Positions 14,833-23,126 of a stretch of 43,854 nucleotides of DNA are shown here, piece after piece. How positions within the stretch are numbered: position 1 is the stretch's first letter; each line of letters starts with the position of its first letter. Both the position numbers and the translations under genes were made by a program. Source of the DNA: an uncultured Selenomonadales bacterium (GTDB lineage: Bacteria; Bacillota; Negativicutes; Selenomonadales; Selenomonadaceae); the NCBI GenBank assembly GCA_946407095.1, contig CAMJMR010000020.1, positions 1 through 43,854 on the forward strand, written 5' to 3'. The notes under the pieces were generated by a model. It ran no database searches and was not told the DNA's origin. It saw nothing but the letters and a program-made list of their open reading frames with translations.

Positions 14833-16165
14833 ATTGTTCATCGTCCTTTTGATTGTGTTTGCGGACGACAAACTTCAGAGGCGTGCCCTCGAAGCCGAAA
14901 CTTTCTCGCAGGCGGTTTTCGATAAAGCGCAGATACGAAAAGTGCAAAAGCTCCGGCTCGTTGACGAAGATGATAAAGCGCGGCGGGTGTATGTCGGCTT
15001 GCGTCACGAAAAAAATTTTCGCGGACTTGCCCTTCTTCGACGGCGGAGGATTGACGGCAACGGCATCGCGAATCAGTTCGTTTAGGACGCTGGTTTGAAT
15101 GCGCATCGATTGTTGCTCTGCCACGAACTTGACAAGCTCGGTCACGCGGTCGACGCGTTGCCCCGTCAAAGCACTCACGTAGACGACTGGCGCGTATTGC
15201 AAGAAGCCAAGGCGTTCGCGCAGGTCGTCGGTGAAGCGATTGGTCGAGCGGTCGTGTTTGTTCGGGAAGATGTCCCACTTGTTGACGACGATAACGCAAC
15301 CCTTGCCCGACTCGTGCGCGTAGCCCGCAATTTTTTTATCCTGCTCCGTGACGCCGACGGGTGCCTCAATCAACATCAGCACGACGTCAGCGCGGTCAAT
15401 CGCCCGAAGCGAACGAATCACGCTGTAGCGTTCGACGGGCTCGTCAATCTTCGCCTTGCGCCTCATGCCAGCCGTATCAATCAGCGTGAACTTCGTGCTG
15501 TCCGTCAAAAAATGCGTGTCTATGGCGTCGCGGGTCGTGCCAGGGATGTCGCTTACGATAACGCGCTCTTCGCCGAGCATGGCATTGACAAGTGACGACT
15601 TGCCGACGTTCGGGCGTCCGATAACCGCAATGCGGATTTCGTCTTCGTCGCGAGTGTCCTGCGCGGCTTGCGGGAAAGTTTTAATCACGGCGTCGAGCAG
15701 GTCGCCCAAGTTCAGGGCGTTGCTTGCCGAAATGCCAATCGGGTCGCCGAGCCCCAGGCTGTAAAATTCGTAGAGTTCGCTTTCCATTTGCGGCGTGTCG
15801 ATTTTGTTGACGGCAAGGATAATCGGCTTGTCGGCTCCGCGCAGGAATTTGGCAACGGCTTCGTCGTCGGCAGTCAAGCCCGCCCGCCCGTCTACGACAA
15901 AGATAATCGCGTCCGCCTCGTCGACGGCAATCTTCGCCTGCGCCCTAATCGAAGTCAGCATCTTATCGGCAGTCTTAATTTCAATGCCGCCCGTGTCAAT
16001 CAGCGTGAATTCGCGGTCAAGCCAAGTGGCGTCCATGTAAATGCGGTCGCGCGTGACGCCCGCCATATCGTCGACAATCGACAGCCGCCGCTTGCCAATC
16101 TGATTGAACAGCGTCGACTTGCCGACATTCGGCCGCCCAACTACCGCTACAATAGGTTTGCTCAT
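14831..16165 (-). CDS. der: GTPase Der (EngA), ribosome assembly
   Basis: An essential GTPase for 50S subunit maturation. It has two G domains in tandem: GRPNVGKST at residues 10-18, then a second GRPNVGKSS near 185 with NKWD in its fourth motif. A KH-like C-terminal domain follows. I chose ATG 16165 (MSKPIVAVVG, AGGAGG ten bases upstream). A longer frame to 16210 has no family support. The 444 residues match the family. The last codons are copied twice downstream in a tandem array. Confidence 0.96.
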   Translation of the reverse strand: MSKPIVAVVGRPNVGKSTLFNQIGKRRLSIVDDMAGVTRDRIYMDATWLDREFTLIDTGGIEIKTADKMLTSIRAQAKIAVDEADAIIFVVDGRAGLTADDEAVAKFLRGADKPIILAVNKIDTPQMESELYEFYSLGLGDPIGISASNALNLGDLLDAVIKTFPQAAQDTRDEDEIRIAVIGRPNVGKSSLVNAMLGEERVIVSDIPGTTRDAIDTHFLTDSTKFTLIDTAGMRRKAKIDEPVERYSVIRSLRAIDRADVVLMLIEAPVGVTEQDKKIAGYAHESGKGCVIVVNKWDIFPNKHDRSTNRFTDDLRERLGFLQYAPVVYVSALTGQRVDRVTELVKFVAEQQSMRIQTSVLNELIRDAVAVNPPPSKKGKSAKIFFVTQADIHPPRFIIFVNEPELLHFSYLRFIENRLRESFGFEGTPLKFVVRKHNQKDDEQ

Positions 16166-16386
16166 CAACAAGTTACCTCCTAATAATTTACCAAAACCGC
16201 CTTCAAGCAAGCGCGGCTTTTTCTTACTGCGCGTGCATTATAATTCGACGCAGAAAATTTTTTAAGCCGGCAAGGAAAATTTTTCATGAGTGCTGTTAGA
16301 CAAACGTTATCGCCGCGCAGAGTTTCTGTCCCTTTACACAGGATTTTAATTAGCCTTGACGAATCAAGCCTTTGGGGTGAATAGCG

Positions 16387-16971
16387 ATGTTAGGCTACCT
16401 GAAAGGTGAAATCCTGTTTTTGTTTGAAGACAGCTGTATACTGTCAGTCGGCGGCGTTGGATATAAAGTAACTGTCGATTCGCGTACACGGCAAGGTATG
16501 TCGACGGGCGCGACGGCAGAGCTTTTTATTTATACGGCGGTGCGCGAAGATGCGATAACTCTTTACGGCGTGGCGGAGCGCGAGGCTTTTGAGCTGTTCG
16601 AGTTGCTTTTGACGGTTTCGGGCATAGGAGCGAAAGGCGCCTTGGCAATCGTGTCGAAAATCACGGCTTCGGAATTCGCAAGGGCTGTTGCCGCGCAGGA
16701 CGTGAAGACTTTGACGCGCTTGCCTGGTGTCGGGAAAAAATCGGCGGAACGGATTCTGTTGGAGCTTAAGGACAAAGTCAAACCGCTTGCCGCAGAAAAT
16801 TTTGCCGCCTTGCCCGCGCAGATTCAATCGGCGGCGCAAGACGAGGCGGCTGAGGCATTGGAGGCCTTGGGCTACACGGCAGAGGAAATATCGGCGGCGT
16901 TCAAGTCTGCACCCGCCGACGCCACAACCGAACAGCTGATTCGTTTCGCGTTGAAGTTTCAAGGCAGGTGA
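16387..16971 (+). CDS. ruvA: Holliday junction branch-migration protein RuvA
   Basis: Binds four-way DNA junctions as a tetramer and loads RuvB. The 194-residue protein has the family N-terminal OB fold (MLGYLKGEI...GVGYKV), the helix-hairpin-helix region with LPGVGKKSAERILLELKDK, and the small C-terminal RuvB-binding domain (EALEALGYTAEEI). GGGGTGA precedes ATG 16387. Usually ruvB and ruvC are neighbours; here a DUF116 gene and dnaB follow instead, spaced 6 and 16 bases, which suggests one operon. The 220-bp gap to der holds the divergent control regions and a TTATAA core near 16238. Confidence 0.95.
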   Translation: MLGYLKGEILFLFEDSCILSVGGVGYKVTVDSRTRQGMSTGATAELFIYTAVREDAITLYGVAEREAFELFELLLTVSGIGAKGALAIVSKITASEFARAVAAQDVKTLTRLPGVGKKSAERILLELKDKVKPLAAENFAALPAQIQSAAQDEAAEALEALGYTAEEISAAFKSAPADATTEQLIRFALKFQGR

Positions 16972-16977
16972 AAGGTT

Positions 16978-17745
16978 TTGTTGAGTACATTGGAGGCATT
17001 GCGCCCGAAAAAAAGATTGTTCCTAGGCTTGCTGTTGGCGGCGGAATTTTTCGTTGCGCTACTGCTTTACGGCGCGTGGCTTATCTGTTGCCCTGGCTTG
17101 GCGAATATTTTTGAATATCTGCCTTTGATAGTCGGGGCGTTGCTGATATTCGTGTCGACTTTCTCATTCGGCGCGGTCTGCAACATGGTTTTGGCAGTAA
17201 AAGGCTTGCCGACGCTGAAACTGTTCCACCGCTACAGCTTTGCGCTGATAAAATTTTTATTTCCCGTGGCGGTGCGTATAGGGAAAATCTTCGGCATCAA
17301 GCGGCGGCAGATAGAAGGCTCGTTCGTGGCGGTGAGCAATTTGATTTTCCTAAAGAGCGGCATAAAAGTTCCCGCCAATCGTCTTTTGGTATTGAGCCCG
17401 CATTGTCTGCAACTGTCTACGTGCCCGCACAAAATCACACGCGACCCGAACAACTGCAAGCGTTGCGGCGGTTGCAACGTCGGCGATTTGATGAAGCTGG
17501 CGGAGGAAATGGGCTTTACGTTTTTCGTGGCGACGGGCGGGACATTGGCTCGGCAAGTCGTAAAACAAAAACGCCCGCAAGCAGTCTTGGCAATAGCTTG
17601 CGAACGCGATTTGATGAGCGGCATTCAAGACGTGTACCCTCTGCCGGCTGTCGGCGTGCTGAACATTCGCCCGAACGGACCTTGCCTCAACACGCGCGTA
17701 GATATGGACGAAGTGCGCCGCGTCTTGAGCCAAATCGTCGAATGA
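16978..17745 (+). CDS. DUF116 family membrane protein
   Basis: 255 residues. The first about 75 contain two hydrophobic segments. The remainder is cytosolic and holds the cysteine-rich DUF116 core: SPHCLQLSTCPHKI, CKRCGGCNVGD and later IACERDLMSG. The cysteine spacing suggests metal or Fe-S binding, but the biochemical role of the family is not established. The start is TTG at 16978 or 16981 with AAAGG upstream. It lies between ruvA and dnaB, probably co-transcribed. Confidence 0.85.
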   Translation: MLSTLEALRPKKRLFLGLLLAAEFFVALLLYGAWLICCPGLANIFEYLPLIVGALLIFVSTFSFGAVCNMVLAVKGLPTLKLFHRYSFALIKFLFPVAVRIGKIFGIKRRQIEGSFVAVSNLIFLKSGIKVPANRLLVLSPHCLQLSTCPHKITRDPNNCKRCGGCNVGDLMKLAEEMGFTFFVATGGTLARQVVKQKRPQAVLAIACERDLMSGIQDVYPLPAVGVLNIRPNGPCLNTRVDMDEVRRVLSQIVE

Positions 17746-17761
17746 GTCGGAGGAAAAATTT

Positions 17762-19096
17762 TTGGCACAACGAGAATTGCCCTCGGCGATTGAAATGGAA
17801 AAGAAACTCCTTAGCGCAATGCTGCTAAAGGAAGGCGCGGTTATCCCGACAATAGCCAACATGCTGACTGAAGAAGATTTTTATCGCGAGGAGAATCGAA
17901 TAATATTCCGCGCGTTGCTTACAGTCTACAATCGCGGCACGCCGCCCAACACGTTGTTGGTCGAAGAGGAATTGCTTCGCACAGACGACCTCAACCGTGT
18001 GAGCAGGATGTATTTGTTTTCGCTGATTGATTTGGAATTTTCAACAGCGCGAGCGGAGGCTTATGCCGCTACGATTCGGAAAAAAGCGACCTTGCGACGG
18101 CTGATAAACGCGGGCTTGGAAATAGCTGATGAAGCCTACGACGCGCGCCGAGACGTTGAGGACATTCTGGACGAGGCGGAGAAAAAAATTCTTTCCGTGA
18201 CGAACACAAACAATCAGACGGGCTTTGAAAAAGTATCCTCGGTTTTGCAAAGGTCGTTTGAGAGGATTCAGCACCTCCACAGTCACCCTGACGAAATGGA
18301 GGGCGTAACGACAGGGTTGACCGATTTGAACAGAGTAACGAATGGTTTCCAGAAATCGGATTTGATTTTGCTTGCCGCGCGCCCGTCCATGGGCAAGACC
18401 GCCTTGGCACTGAACATTGCCGTAAACGCCGCCATTAGAAAAAAAGTCGTCGCGCTGTTTTCGCTGGAAATGAGCAAGACCCAACTTGGCAACCGCATCC
18501 TCAGCACGGAAAGCAAAGTGAATTCGCAATATCTGAACACGGGTAATTTTTCCGACACTGACATGCAAAACTTGCTTCAAGCCTTGGGCGAGCTGTCGCC
18601 GCTGAAACTTTTCATAGACGACACGGCGGGCATAACGCTTTTGGAATTGCGCTCAAAGGTGCGGCGGCTCAAACACGAACACGGGCTGGACTTGATTGTA
18701 ATCGATTATCTGCAACTGATGCAGGGCGGGCGTTCGCGTCTTTCCGAGCAAAACCGTCAGCAAGAAATTTCGGATATAAGTCGGAACTTGAAGGCGTTGG
18801 CGCGCGAATTGAATGTGCCTATCCTTGCGCTAAGTCAACTTAGCCGAAACGTGGAAATGCGCGCCGATAAAAAGCCGCAACTTAGCGACTTGCGCGAATC
18901 GGGTAGCTTGGAACAGGACGCCGATATCGTCATGTTCCTCTACCGCGACGAATATTACAACCGCGACGACACCGACAATCAAAATATCGCCGAGCTGATT
19001 ATCGCGAAGAATCGCAACGGCCCGACGACTTCAATAAGACTTCAATTCAACAAAGAGATTATGCATTTCGGCGATTTGACGCGCGACGAATTTTAA
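17762..19096 (+). CDS. dnaB: Replicative DNA helicase
   Basis: Hexameric 5'-3' helicase that opens the replication fork. 444 residues: an N-terminal helical domain (residues about 1-150), a linker, and a RecA-type ATPase domain with Walker A ARPSMGKTAL near residue 210, Walker B LDLIVIDYLQLM and LSQLSR/LRESGSLEQDAD further on. The TTG at 17762 is the start, with GGAGG eight bases upstream. No intein or frameshift is seen. It is the last gene of the ruvA-DUF116-dnaB run, followed by a terminator. Confidence 0.97.
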   Translation: MAQRELPSAIEMEKKLLSAMLLKEGAVIPTIANMLTEEDFYREENRIIFRALLTVYNRGTPPNTLLVEEELLRTDDLNRVSRMYLFSLIDLEFSTARAEAYAATIRKKATLRRLINAGLEIADEAYDARRDVEDILDEAEKKILSVTNTNNQTGFEKVSSVLQRSFERIQHLHSHPDEMEGVTTGLTDLNRVTNGFQKSDLILLAARPSMGKTALALNIAVNAAIRKKVVALFSLEMSKTQLGNRILSTESKVNSQYLNTGNFSDTDMQNLLQALGELSPLKLFIDDTAGITLLELRSKVRRLKHEHGLDLIVIDYLQLMQGGRSRLSEQNRQQEISDISRNLKALARELNVPILALSQLSRNVEMRADKKPQLSDLRESGSLEQDADIVMFLYRDEYYNRDDTDNQNIAELIIAKNRNGPTTSIRLQFNKEIMHFGDLTRDEF

Positions 19097-19111
19097 GCAA
19101 AGAGAAATTTC

Positions 19112-19139
19112 ATCCTCGGCTAAGGTCGGGGATTTTTTT
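19112..19139. terminator. Terminator between dnaB and sufB
   Basis: ATCCTCG and CGGGGAT pair around a short loop, followed by seven T residues on the plus strand. It serves dnaB. The sufB stop codon overlaps its end from the other strand. Confidence 0.7.
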
Positions 19140-20532
19140 ACAGCTGACCTTCAAGCTCAAGGTTAATCAGGTTGTTCATTTCCACGGCGTATTCAAGCGG
19201 CAATTCCTTGGCAATTGGCTCGACGAACCCGCGAACAATCATTGCCCGCGCCTCCGCCTCCGATATGCCACGCGCCATAAGATAAAAGACTGCCTCTTCC
19301 GATATGCGCCCGATTTTCGCCTCGTGACCGATATCTGCCTCGTCGCCTTCCACGTCCATGACGGGCAAAGTGTCAGAGCGTGATTCGTCGTCAAGCATGA
19401 GTGATTCGCAGTTGACGGAACATTTCGCGTAAGGGGCGTTCTTCGTGACTTTGACTGCCGAACGATACGTTGCCGCGCCGCCCGACTTTGAAATGGTGCG
19501 CGTGTTTATGTTGGCTGAAGTCTTCGGAGCCGCGTGGACGACAATCGCGCCCGTGTCCAAGTTTTGCCCTTTGCCCGCGAACGTGACGCCCGTGAATTCG
19601 GCGCGCGCCCCTTCGCCGTGCAAAACGCTACAAGGATACAACATCGACACGTGAGAGCCGAAACTGCCGCTTACCCATTCGATAAGCCCGTTCGCCTCGA
19701 CAAGCGCGCGTTTGGTGTTCAAGTTCATCATGTTGCGCGACCAATTTTCAATCGTGGAATAGCGGAGGCGTGCGCCCTCCTTGACGAACAGCTCGACGCA
19801 ACCGGCGTGCAAATTCGTTACGTTGTAGCGCGGAGCCGAACAGCCCTCGATGAAGTGCAACTTCGCGCCCTGCTCGACGATTATCAGCGTATGCTCGAAT
19901 TGCCCCGCGCCCGCCGCATTCAGCCTGAAGTAGGACTGCAAAGGAATTTTCACGTCGACGCCCGCAGGCACGTAGACGAAACTGCCGCCCGACCAAACCG
20001 CTCCGTGCAAGGCGGCAAACTTGTGGTCTTTGGGCGGGACAAGCGTCATGAAATATTCGCGGACGATGTCTTCGTGTTCGACGAGCGCGGTTTCCATATC
20101 GGTGTAGACGACGCCCAAATCGGTCAGCCGCTTCTGAACGCTGTGATAGACGACCTCCGAATCGTATTGGGCACCCACGCCCGCCAGCGATTTTTTTTCG
20201 GCGGCGGGAATGCCGAGCCTGTCGAACGTCCGCTTAATTTCGTCGGGCACCTGCGACCAATCGCTAACCTGCGCGGCATTGGGCTTGACGTAGGTGACAA
20301 TCTCGTCCATGTTGAGCGCGCTAATGTCGGCTCCCCACGTCGGCAAGTCAATGCGTCGATAAACTTCCAAGGACTTTAGGCGGAAGTCAAGCATCCAAGG
20401 CGGGTCATGCTTGCGGGCGGATATATCGCGAATGATTTCTTCAGTCAAGCCCGCGTCGGTCTTGTAAATCGATTTGTCGGCGTCGCGCACGTCATACAAC
20501 GCCCGTTCAATATCAGCAATGTAATTCTTCAT
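19138..20532 (-). CDS. sufB: Fe-S cluster assembly scaffold SufB
   Basis: Scaffold on which iron-sulfur clusters are built with the SufC ATPase. 464 residues. Family features: PPWMLDFRLKSLE near the start, the beta-helix core, CSAPRYNVTNLHAGCVE, and DDESRSDTLPVMDVEGDEAD then IGHEAKIGRISEE in the conserved C-terminal part. ATG 20532 (MKNYIADIERAL) follows AGAGGA by six bases. sufC lies upstream on the same strand, but a 343-bp repeat element sits between them. No sufD, sufS or sufU is present, as in the minimal SufBC arrangement. Confidence 0.95.
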   Translation of the reverse strand: MKNYIADIERALYDVRDADKSIYKTDAGLTEEIIRDISARKHDPPWMLDFRLKSLEVYRRIDLPTWGADISALNMDEIVTYVKPNAAQVSDWSQVPDEIKRTFDRLGIPAAEKKSLAGVGAQYDSEVVYHSVQKRLTDLGVVYTDMETALVEHEDIVREYFMTLVPPKDHKFAALHGAVWSGGSFVYVPAGVDVKIPLQSYFRLNAAGAGQFEHTLIIVEQGAKLHFIEGCSAPRYNVTNLHAGCVELFVKEGARLRYSTIENWSRNMMNLNTKRALVEANGLIEWVSGSFGSHVSMLYPCSVLHGEGARAEFTGVTFAGKGQNLDTGAIVVHAAPKTSANINTRTISKSGGAATYRSAVKVTKNAPYAKCSVNCESLMLDDESRSDTLPVMDVEGDEADIGHEAKIGRISEEAVFYLMARGISEAEARAMIVRGFVEPIAKELPLEYAVEMNNLINLELEGQL

Positions 20533-20567
20533 GAATTGTCCTCTCAAAAAAATTTTCGGCCGGGGTT

Positions 20568-20910
20568 TGTTGGTAAATTAACGAATGAGTAGCAAGGGAC
20601 AGAGGCCGCCATGGATGGCGGCCGCCGGCAACAGAAACAGGGATGTTTCTTTGCCGGCACAAGCGGCTGACTGGGACGCGGGCGTTGCGGTGGTGGTTGG
20701 CTTCCGCCCCTGCGAGGCGAATTTCTTTGGCAAGCATGAGGTTTGCATCCAGATGGCACGCTTAAACTTCTCGACGGTTTAAGAGGTTGAACAGTTTCCA
20801 CACTGTTCCCCCGCTTTCAAAGCGGGTCTTTCTTCGCTGAAAGAAAGTAGATTCGATTAATCCAAGCTGTTGATACGCCGAATCCGAATCGACCATTCAA
20901 TTTATCAACA
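20568..20910 (+). repeat. Dispersed hairpin-rich element, copy 3
   Basis: Begins TGTTGGTAAATTAACGAATG and ends CAATTTATCAACA, so its ends are inverted relative to each other. It shares GGCCGCCATGGATGGCGGC, the block GGTTTGCATCCAGATGGCACG, CCACACTGTTCCCCCGC and CCGAATCCGAATCG with copy 2. It adds a hairpin not found there: GGCAACAGAAACAGG and its partner GTTTCTTTGCC. It separates sufC from sufB, so a leftward suf transcript would carry its complement. It is the only content of this gene-free stretch. Confidence 0.75.
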
Positions 20911-20928
20911 CACCCCGGCAATGCCAAG

Positions 20929-21660
20929 TCACGCTTGCTCAAAGGGCGCATAACCCCGCTCCGAAACTTCATGAACAAGTTCCGAGCCGCCGTTCTTGAC
21001 GATTCGCCCGTTAAGAAAAATGTGCGCGCGAGTAACGGGCAAGTGCTTTAGAATTTGGGCGTTGTGCGTGATGATTATGCAGGAATTTTCGGCGTTGTGG
21101 AATTTGGCGACGCCGCTTGAAACTATTTCGACCGCGTCGACGTCAAGCCCGCTGTCGGTTTCGTCGAGCAGGGCAAGTTTCGGCTTGAGCGTGAGGAGCT
21201 GAAGAATTTCGTTGCGTTTCTTTTCGCCGCCGCTGAAGCCGACATTCATGTAGCGATTGGCGTATTCGGGCGCGATTTGCAATTCCTTCATGAGCGCAAG
21301 CAGTTCCTTATGGAATTGGAGGATTTTAATCTTTTCGCCCGTGACGGCCTGTTTGGCGGTGCGCAACATGTTTTCGACCGTGATGCCAGGAATTTCTTCG
21401 GGCGTCTGGAAGGACAAAAAAATTCCGCGCCGAGCCCTTTCAAAAGTTTTCAGCGCGGCGAGGTCTTCGCCTTCAAAAAATATTTTGCCGCCCGTGATTT
21501 GATATTTCGGGTGACCGAGGATAACGTTCATTAACGTCGACTTGCCGCTGCCGTTGGGACCGAGGATAACGTGAATTTCGCCCTTGCCGACGTTCAGGCT
21601 GAGGCCGCGCAGAATTTCCTTTTCGCCGACGCAGACACGCAAATTTTCTATCTCAAGCAA
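20929..21660 (-). CDS. sufC: Fe-S cluster assembly ATPase SufC
   Basis: ABC-type ATPase that drives SufB during Fe-S cluster assembly. 243 residues with Walker A GPNGSGKST at 34-42, Q-loop SFQTPEEIPG, signature FSGGEKKRNEI and Walker B LALLDETDSGLDVDA, all as in SufC. TTG 21660 is taken as the start because AGGAGG lies nine bases upstream and MLEIENL is the family beginning. It is upstream of sufB on the same strand. Confidence 0.95.
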   Translation of the reverse strand: MLEIENLRVCVGEKEILRGLSLNVGKGEIHVILGPNGSGKSTLMNVILGHPKYQITGGKIFFEGEDLAALKTFERARRGIFLSFQTPEEIPGITVENMLRTAKQAVTGEKIKILQFHKELLALMKELQIAPEYANRYMNVGFSGGEKKRNEILQLLTLKPKLALLDETDSGLDVDAVEIVSSGVAKFHNAENSCIIITHNAQILKHLPVTRAHIFLNGRIVKNGGSELVHEVSERGYAPFEQA

Positions 21661-21767
21661 AGTGATTCGCCTCCTGTGCAATGTTTAGCCGTATTGTATT
21701 CGCGGGAAATTTTTTGTCAACCAAACATTTCGCACAGGCGCAACGTCACGAAAACTTTCGGCGCATG

Positions 21768-21796
21768 GAATTTGCCGCGTAACCTGCCAAAAATTT
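21768..21796. repeat. 29-bp direct repeat, left copy
   Basis: Begins GAATTTGCCGCGTAACCTGC and is identical to 22144-22172. It touches the stop codon of the NTF2-like gene. The flanking CGTCACGAAAA is also shared (about 21742 and 22121), so the duplicated unit may be about 55 bp, including the gene's own start region. Confidence 0.85.
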
Positions 21797-22125
21797 TATT
21801 TCGTTTCGGTAAAGACTTTGGCGATAATTTTCCAACCGTCCGCCTCTTTACGCAAGAGGTGATAGTCGACGAAATTTTGCCCGTGCCAATTTTCCATGGT
21901 GATACGAATCGCCGCAACGTCGCCTGTGGCGTCGAGCACATCGACAATCGCCCGCGCGTTGGTCTTGCCTGCTTTGTCTACGCCGTCGAAGAGCGTTTGA
22001 ATCGGTTCGCCGTTAATCGTCGCATTTTTGTGGAAGGCGGGCTTCATAATCGAGCTGTCGCCGTTGCCGCCGTCAATGTAAAGTTGTGCCGTCCTGCGAA
22101 TGTCTTCGTAATCTTTAATCGTCAC
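21796..22125 (-). CDS. NTF2-like protein, putative lumazine-binding (SnoaL-like) family
   Basis: A 109-residue single-domain protein of the NTF2/SnoaL fold, closest in look to the Lumazine_bd_2 group. The visible motifs are AQLYIDGGNGDSSIMKPAFH, LFDGVDKAG, AAIRITMENWHGQNFVDYHL and DGWKIIAKVF. Members are small cone-shaped proteins that bind or convert small molecules; substrate unknown. The start is a GTG at 22125 with AGGAGG eight bases upstream. The gene is flanked by exact 29-bp direct repeats and follows a flavodoxin-like reductase gene on the same strand. Confidence 0.82.
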   Translation of the reverse strand: MTIKDYEDIRRTAQLYIDGGNGDSSIMKPAFHKNATINGEPIQTLFDGVDKAGKTNARAIVDVLDATGDVAAIRITMENWHGQNFVDYHLLRKEADGWKIIAKVFTETK

Positions 22126-22143
22126 GAAAATTTCCTCCTCAAT

Positions 22144-22172
22144 GAATTTGCCGCGTAACCTGCCAAAAATTT
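22144..22172. repeat. 29-bp direct repeat, right copy
   Basis: Identical to 21768-21796; lies between the flavodoxin-like gene and the ribosome binding site of the NTF2-like gene. Confidence 0.85.
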
Positions 22173-22202
22173 GTATCGCCCGACCGTCGACGCAAGAGCT
22201 CT

Positions 22203-22766
22203 TCAAAGACCGCCCGCCTGCGCTACAGCCTTGCCGAGTTCGTAGGCCTCGTCAAGTTCTTTGTGACCTTTGATGTCGCCGACCTTCATGACGCCGCCCG
22301 CCAATACGTGACCGCGTTCCGTCCAGCCGAGGTGTTTCATAAGGTTTTGGTAGTATTGAAGCGCGTCGTCGAAGCCGTAACCTTCAGCCGCCATAAGCAA
22401 CACGGATTCTTTGCGCGGGTTGGCGTAGTTGGGGTCGCATTCGGCAACGGCAAACAATCTGTCGAACGCCGTGCGCAACTGCCCGCTGAAGTTCCAATAG
22501 TAGAGCGGCGTCGCCAAAACCACGACGTCGGCCGCCGTATACGCGGGATAAATTTTGTCCATGTCGTCGCGCTGAATGCAGGGGTGTTCGGGATTTTTTC
22601 CGCCGCCGAAGCAACCTTTACAGCCGTGAATGTTCATTCTGTCCAAAAGAAAAATTTCGACCTCGCAACCCTGCTCACGTGCTCCTTTTGCGAACGCCTC
22701 GACCAAAGCCGACGTGTTGCCCTTGGCGCGCGGGCTCCCGTTCAATACGACAACCTTTCTGCTCAT
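22203..22766 (-). CDS. Flavodoxin-family NAD(P)H-dependent FMN reductase / iron-sulfur flavoprotein-like
   Basis: 187 residues of the flavodoxin fold. The FMN phosphate loop NGSPRAKGNTSALVEAF, HGCKGCFGGGKNPEHPCIQRD (cysteine motif of the reductase/iron-sulfur flavoprotein group) and ATPLYYWNFSGQLRTAFDR (FMN isoalloxazine side) are visible. Probable role is electron transfer or reduction of quinones or other compounds; the substrate is unknown. ATG 22766 (MSRKVVVL) follows GGAGAG by eight bases. It probably forms a unit with the NTF2-like gene downstream. Confidence 0.87.
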   Translation of the reverse strand: MSRKVVVLNGSPRAKGNTSALVEAFAKGAREQGCEVEIFLLDRMNIHGCKGCFGGGKNPEHPCIQRDDMDKIYPAYTAADVVVLATPLYYWNFSGQLRTAFDRLFAVAECDPNYANPRKESVLLMAAEGYGFDDALQYYQNLMKHLGWTERGHVLAGGVMKVGDIKGHKELDEAYELGKAVAQAGGL

Positions 22767-22795
22767 TCGATACACTCTCCTAAATTTATTTTTTG

Positions 22796-22824
22796 TTGAA
22801 AAGATTTTTGGCGTGTGATATATT
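22796..22824 (+). promoter_or_regulatory. Promoter of the short rightward transcript
   Basis: TTGAAA (22796-22801), 17-bp spacer with TGTGA just before the -10 box, TATATT (22819-22824). It points to the small frame at 22902 and the terminator at 23058-23081. Confidence 0.6.
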
Positions 22825-22901
22825 TCGTGCGTTGAACTTGCGCAGTCGGAAACGATGGGCGGAGCGTTCAAATCTAAAACCCCCGAAAGGGGGCGAAGTT
22901 C

Positions 22902-22976
22902 TTGTTTACGATTATCTTCCGCGTGGTGGTCATCACGGTGATTATCCTCTGGGCATTAACGAATACGGCCTCCTAA
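22902..22976 (+). CDS. Possible 24-aa hydrophobic peptide with sequestered ribosome binding site
   Basis: TTG start, preceded eight bases upstream by AAAGGGGG. The encoded peptide runs MFTIIFRVVVITVIILWALT and then NTAS, a single hydrophobic span. The GGGGG of the binding site pairs with CCCCC through a GAAA tetraloop (22880-22893), so translation would be blocked in the folded RNA. Together with its own promoter and terminator this resembles type I toxin mRNAs, such as the Ibs-like peptides. It could also be a non-coding RNA in which the frame is accidental. This is the only content I see between the reductase gene and serS. Confidence 0.4.
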   Translation: MFTIIFRVVVITVIILWALTNTAS

Positions 22977-23057
22977 GCTGTGGCGAGCCAGGAGACCGAC
23001 GATCCTTGTAACATCTGCTATATATTACGGGGGTGTGAACGCTTTAATCGAGTTCGT

Positions 23058-23081
23058 GCGTCGAAAGACGCTTATTTTTTT
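23058..23081 (+). terminator. Terminator of the short rightward transcript
   Basis: GCGTC-GAAA-GACGC stem-loop followed by TTATTTTTTT. Confidence 0.8.
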
Positions 23082-23126
23082 ACTGCCACGAAAATCTATC
23101 ACACGAAAATTAAATTGTCAATGATT

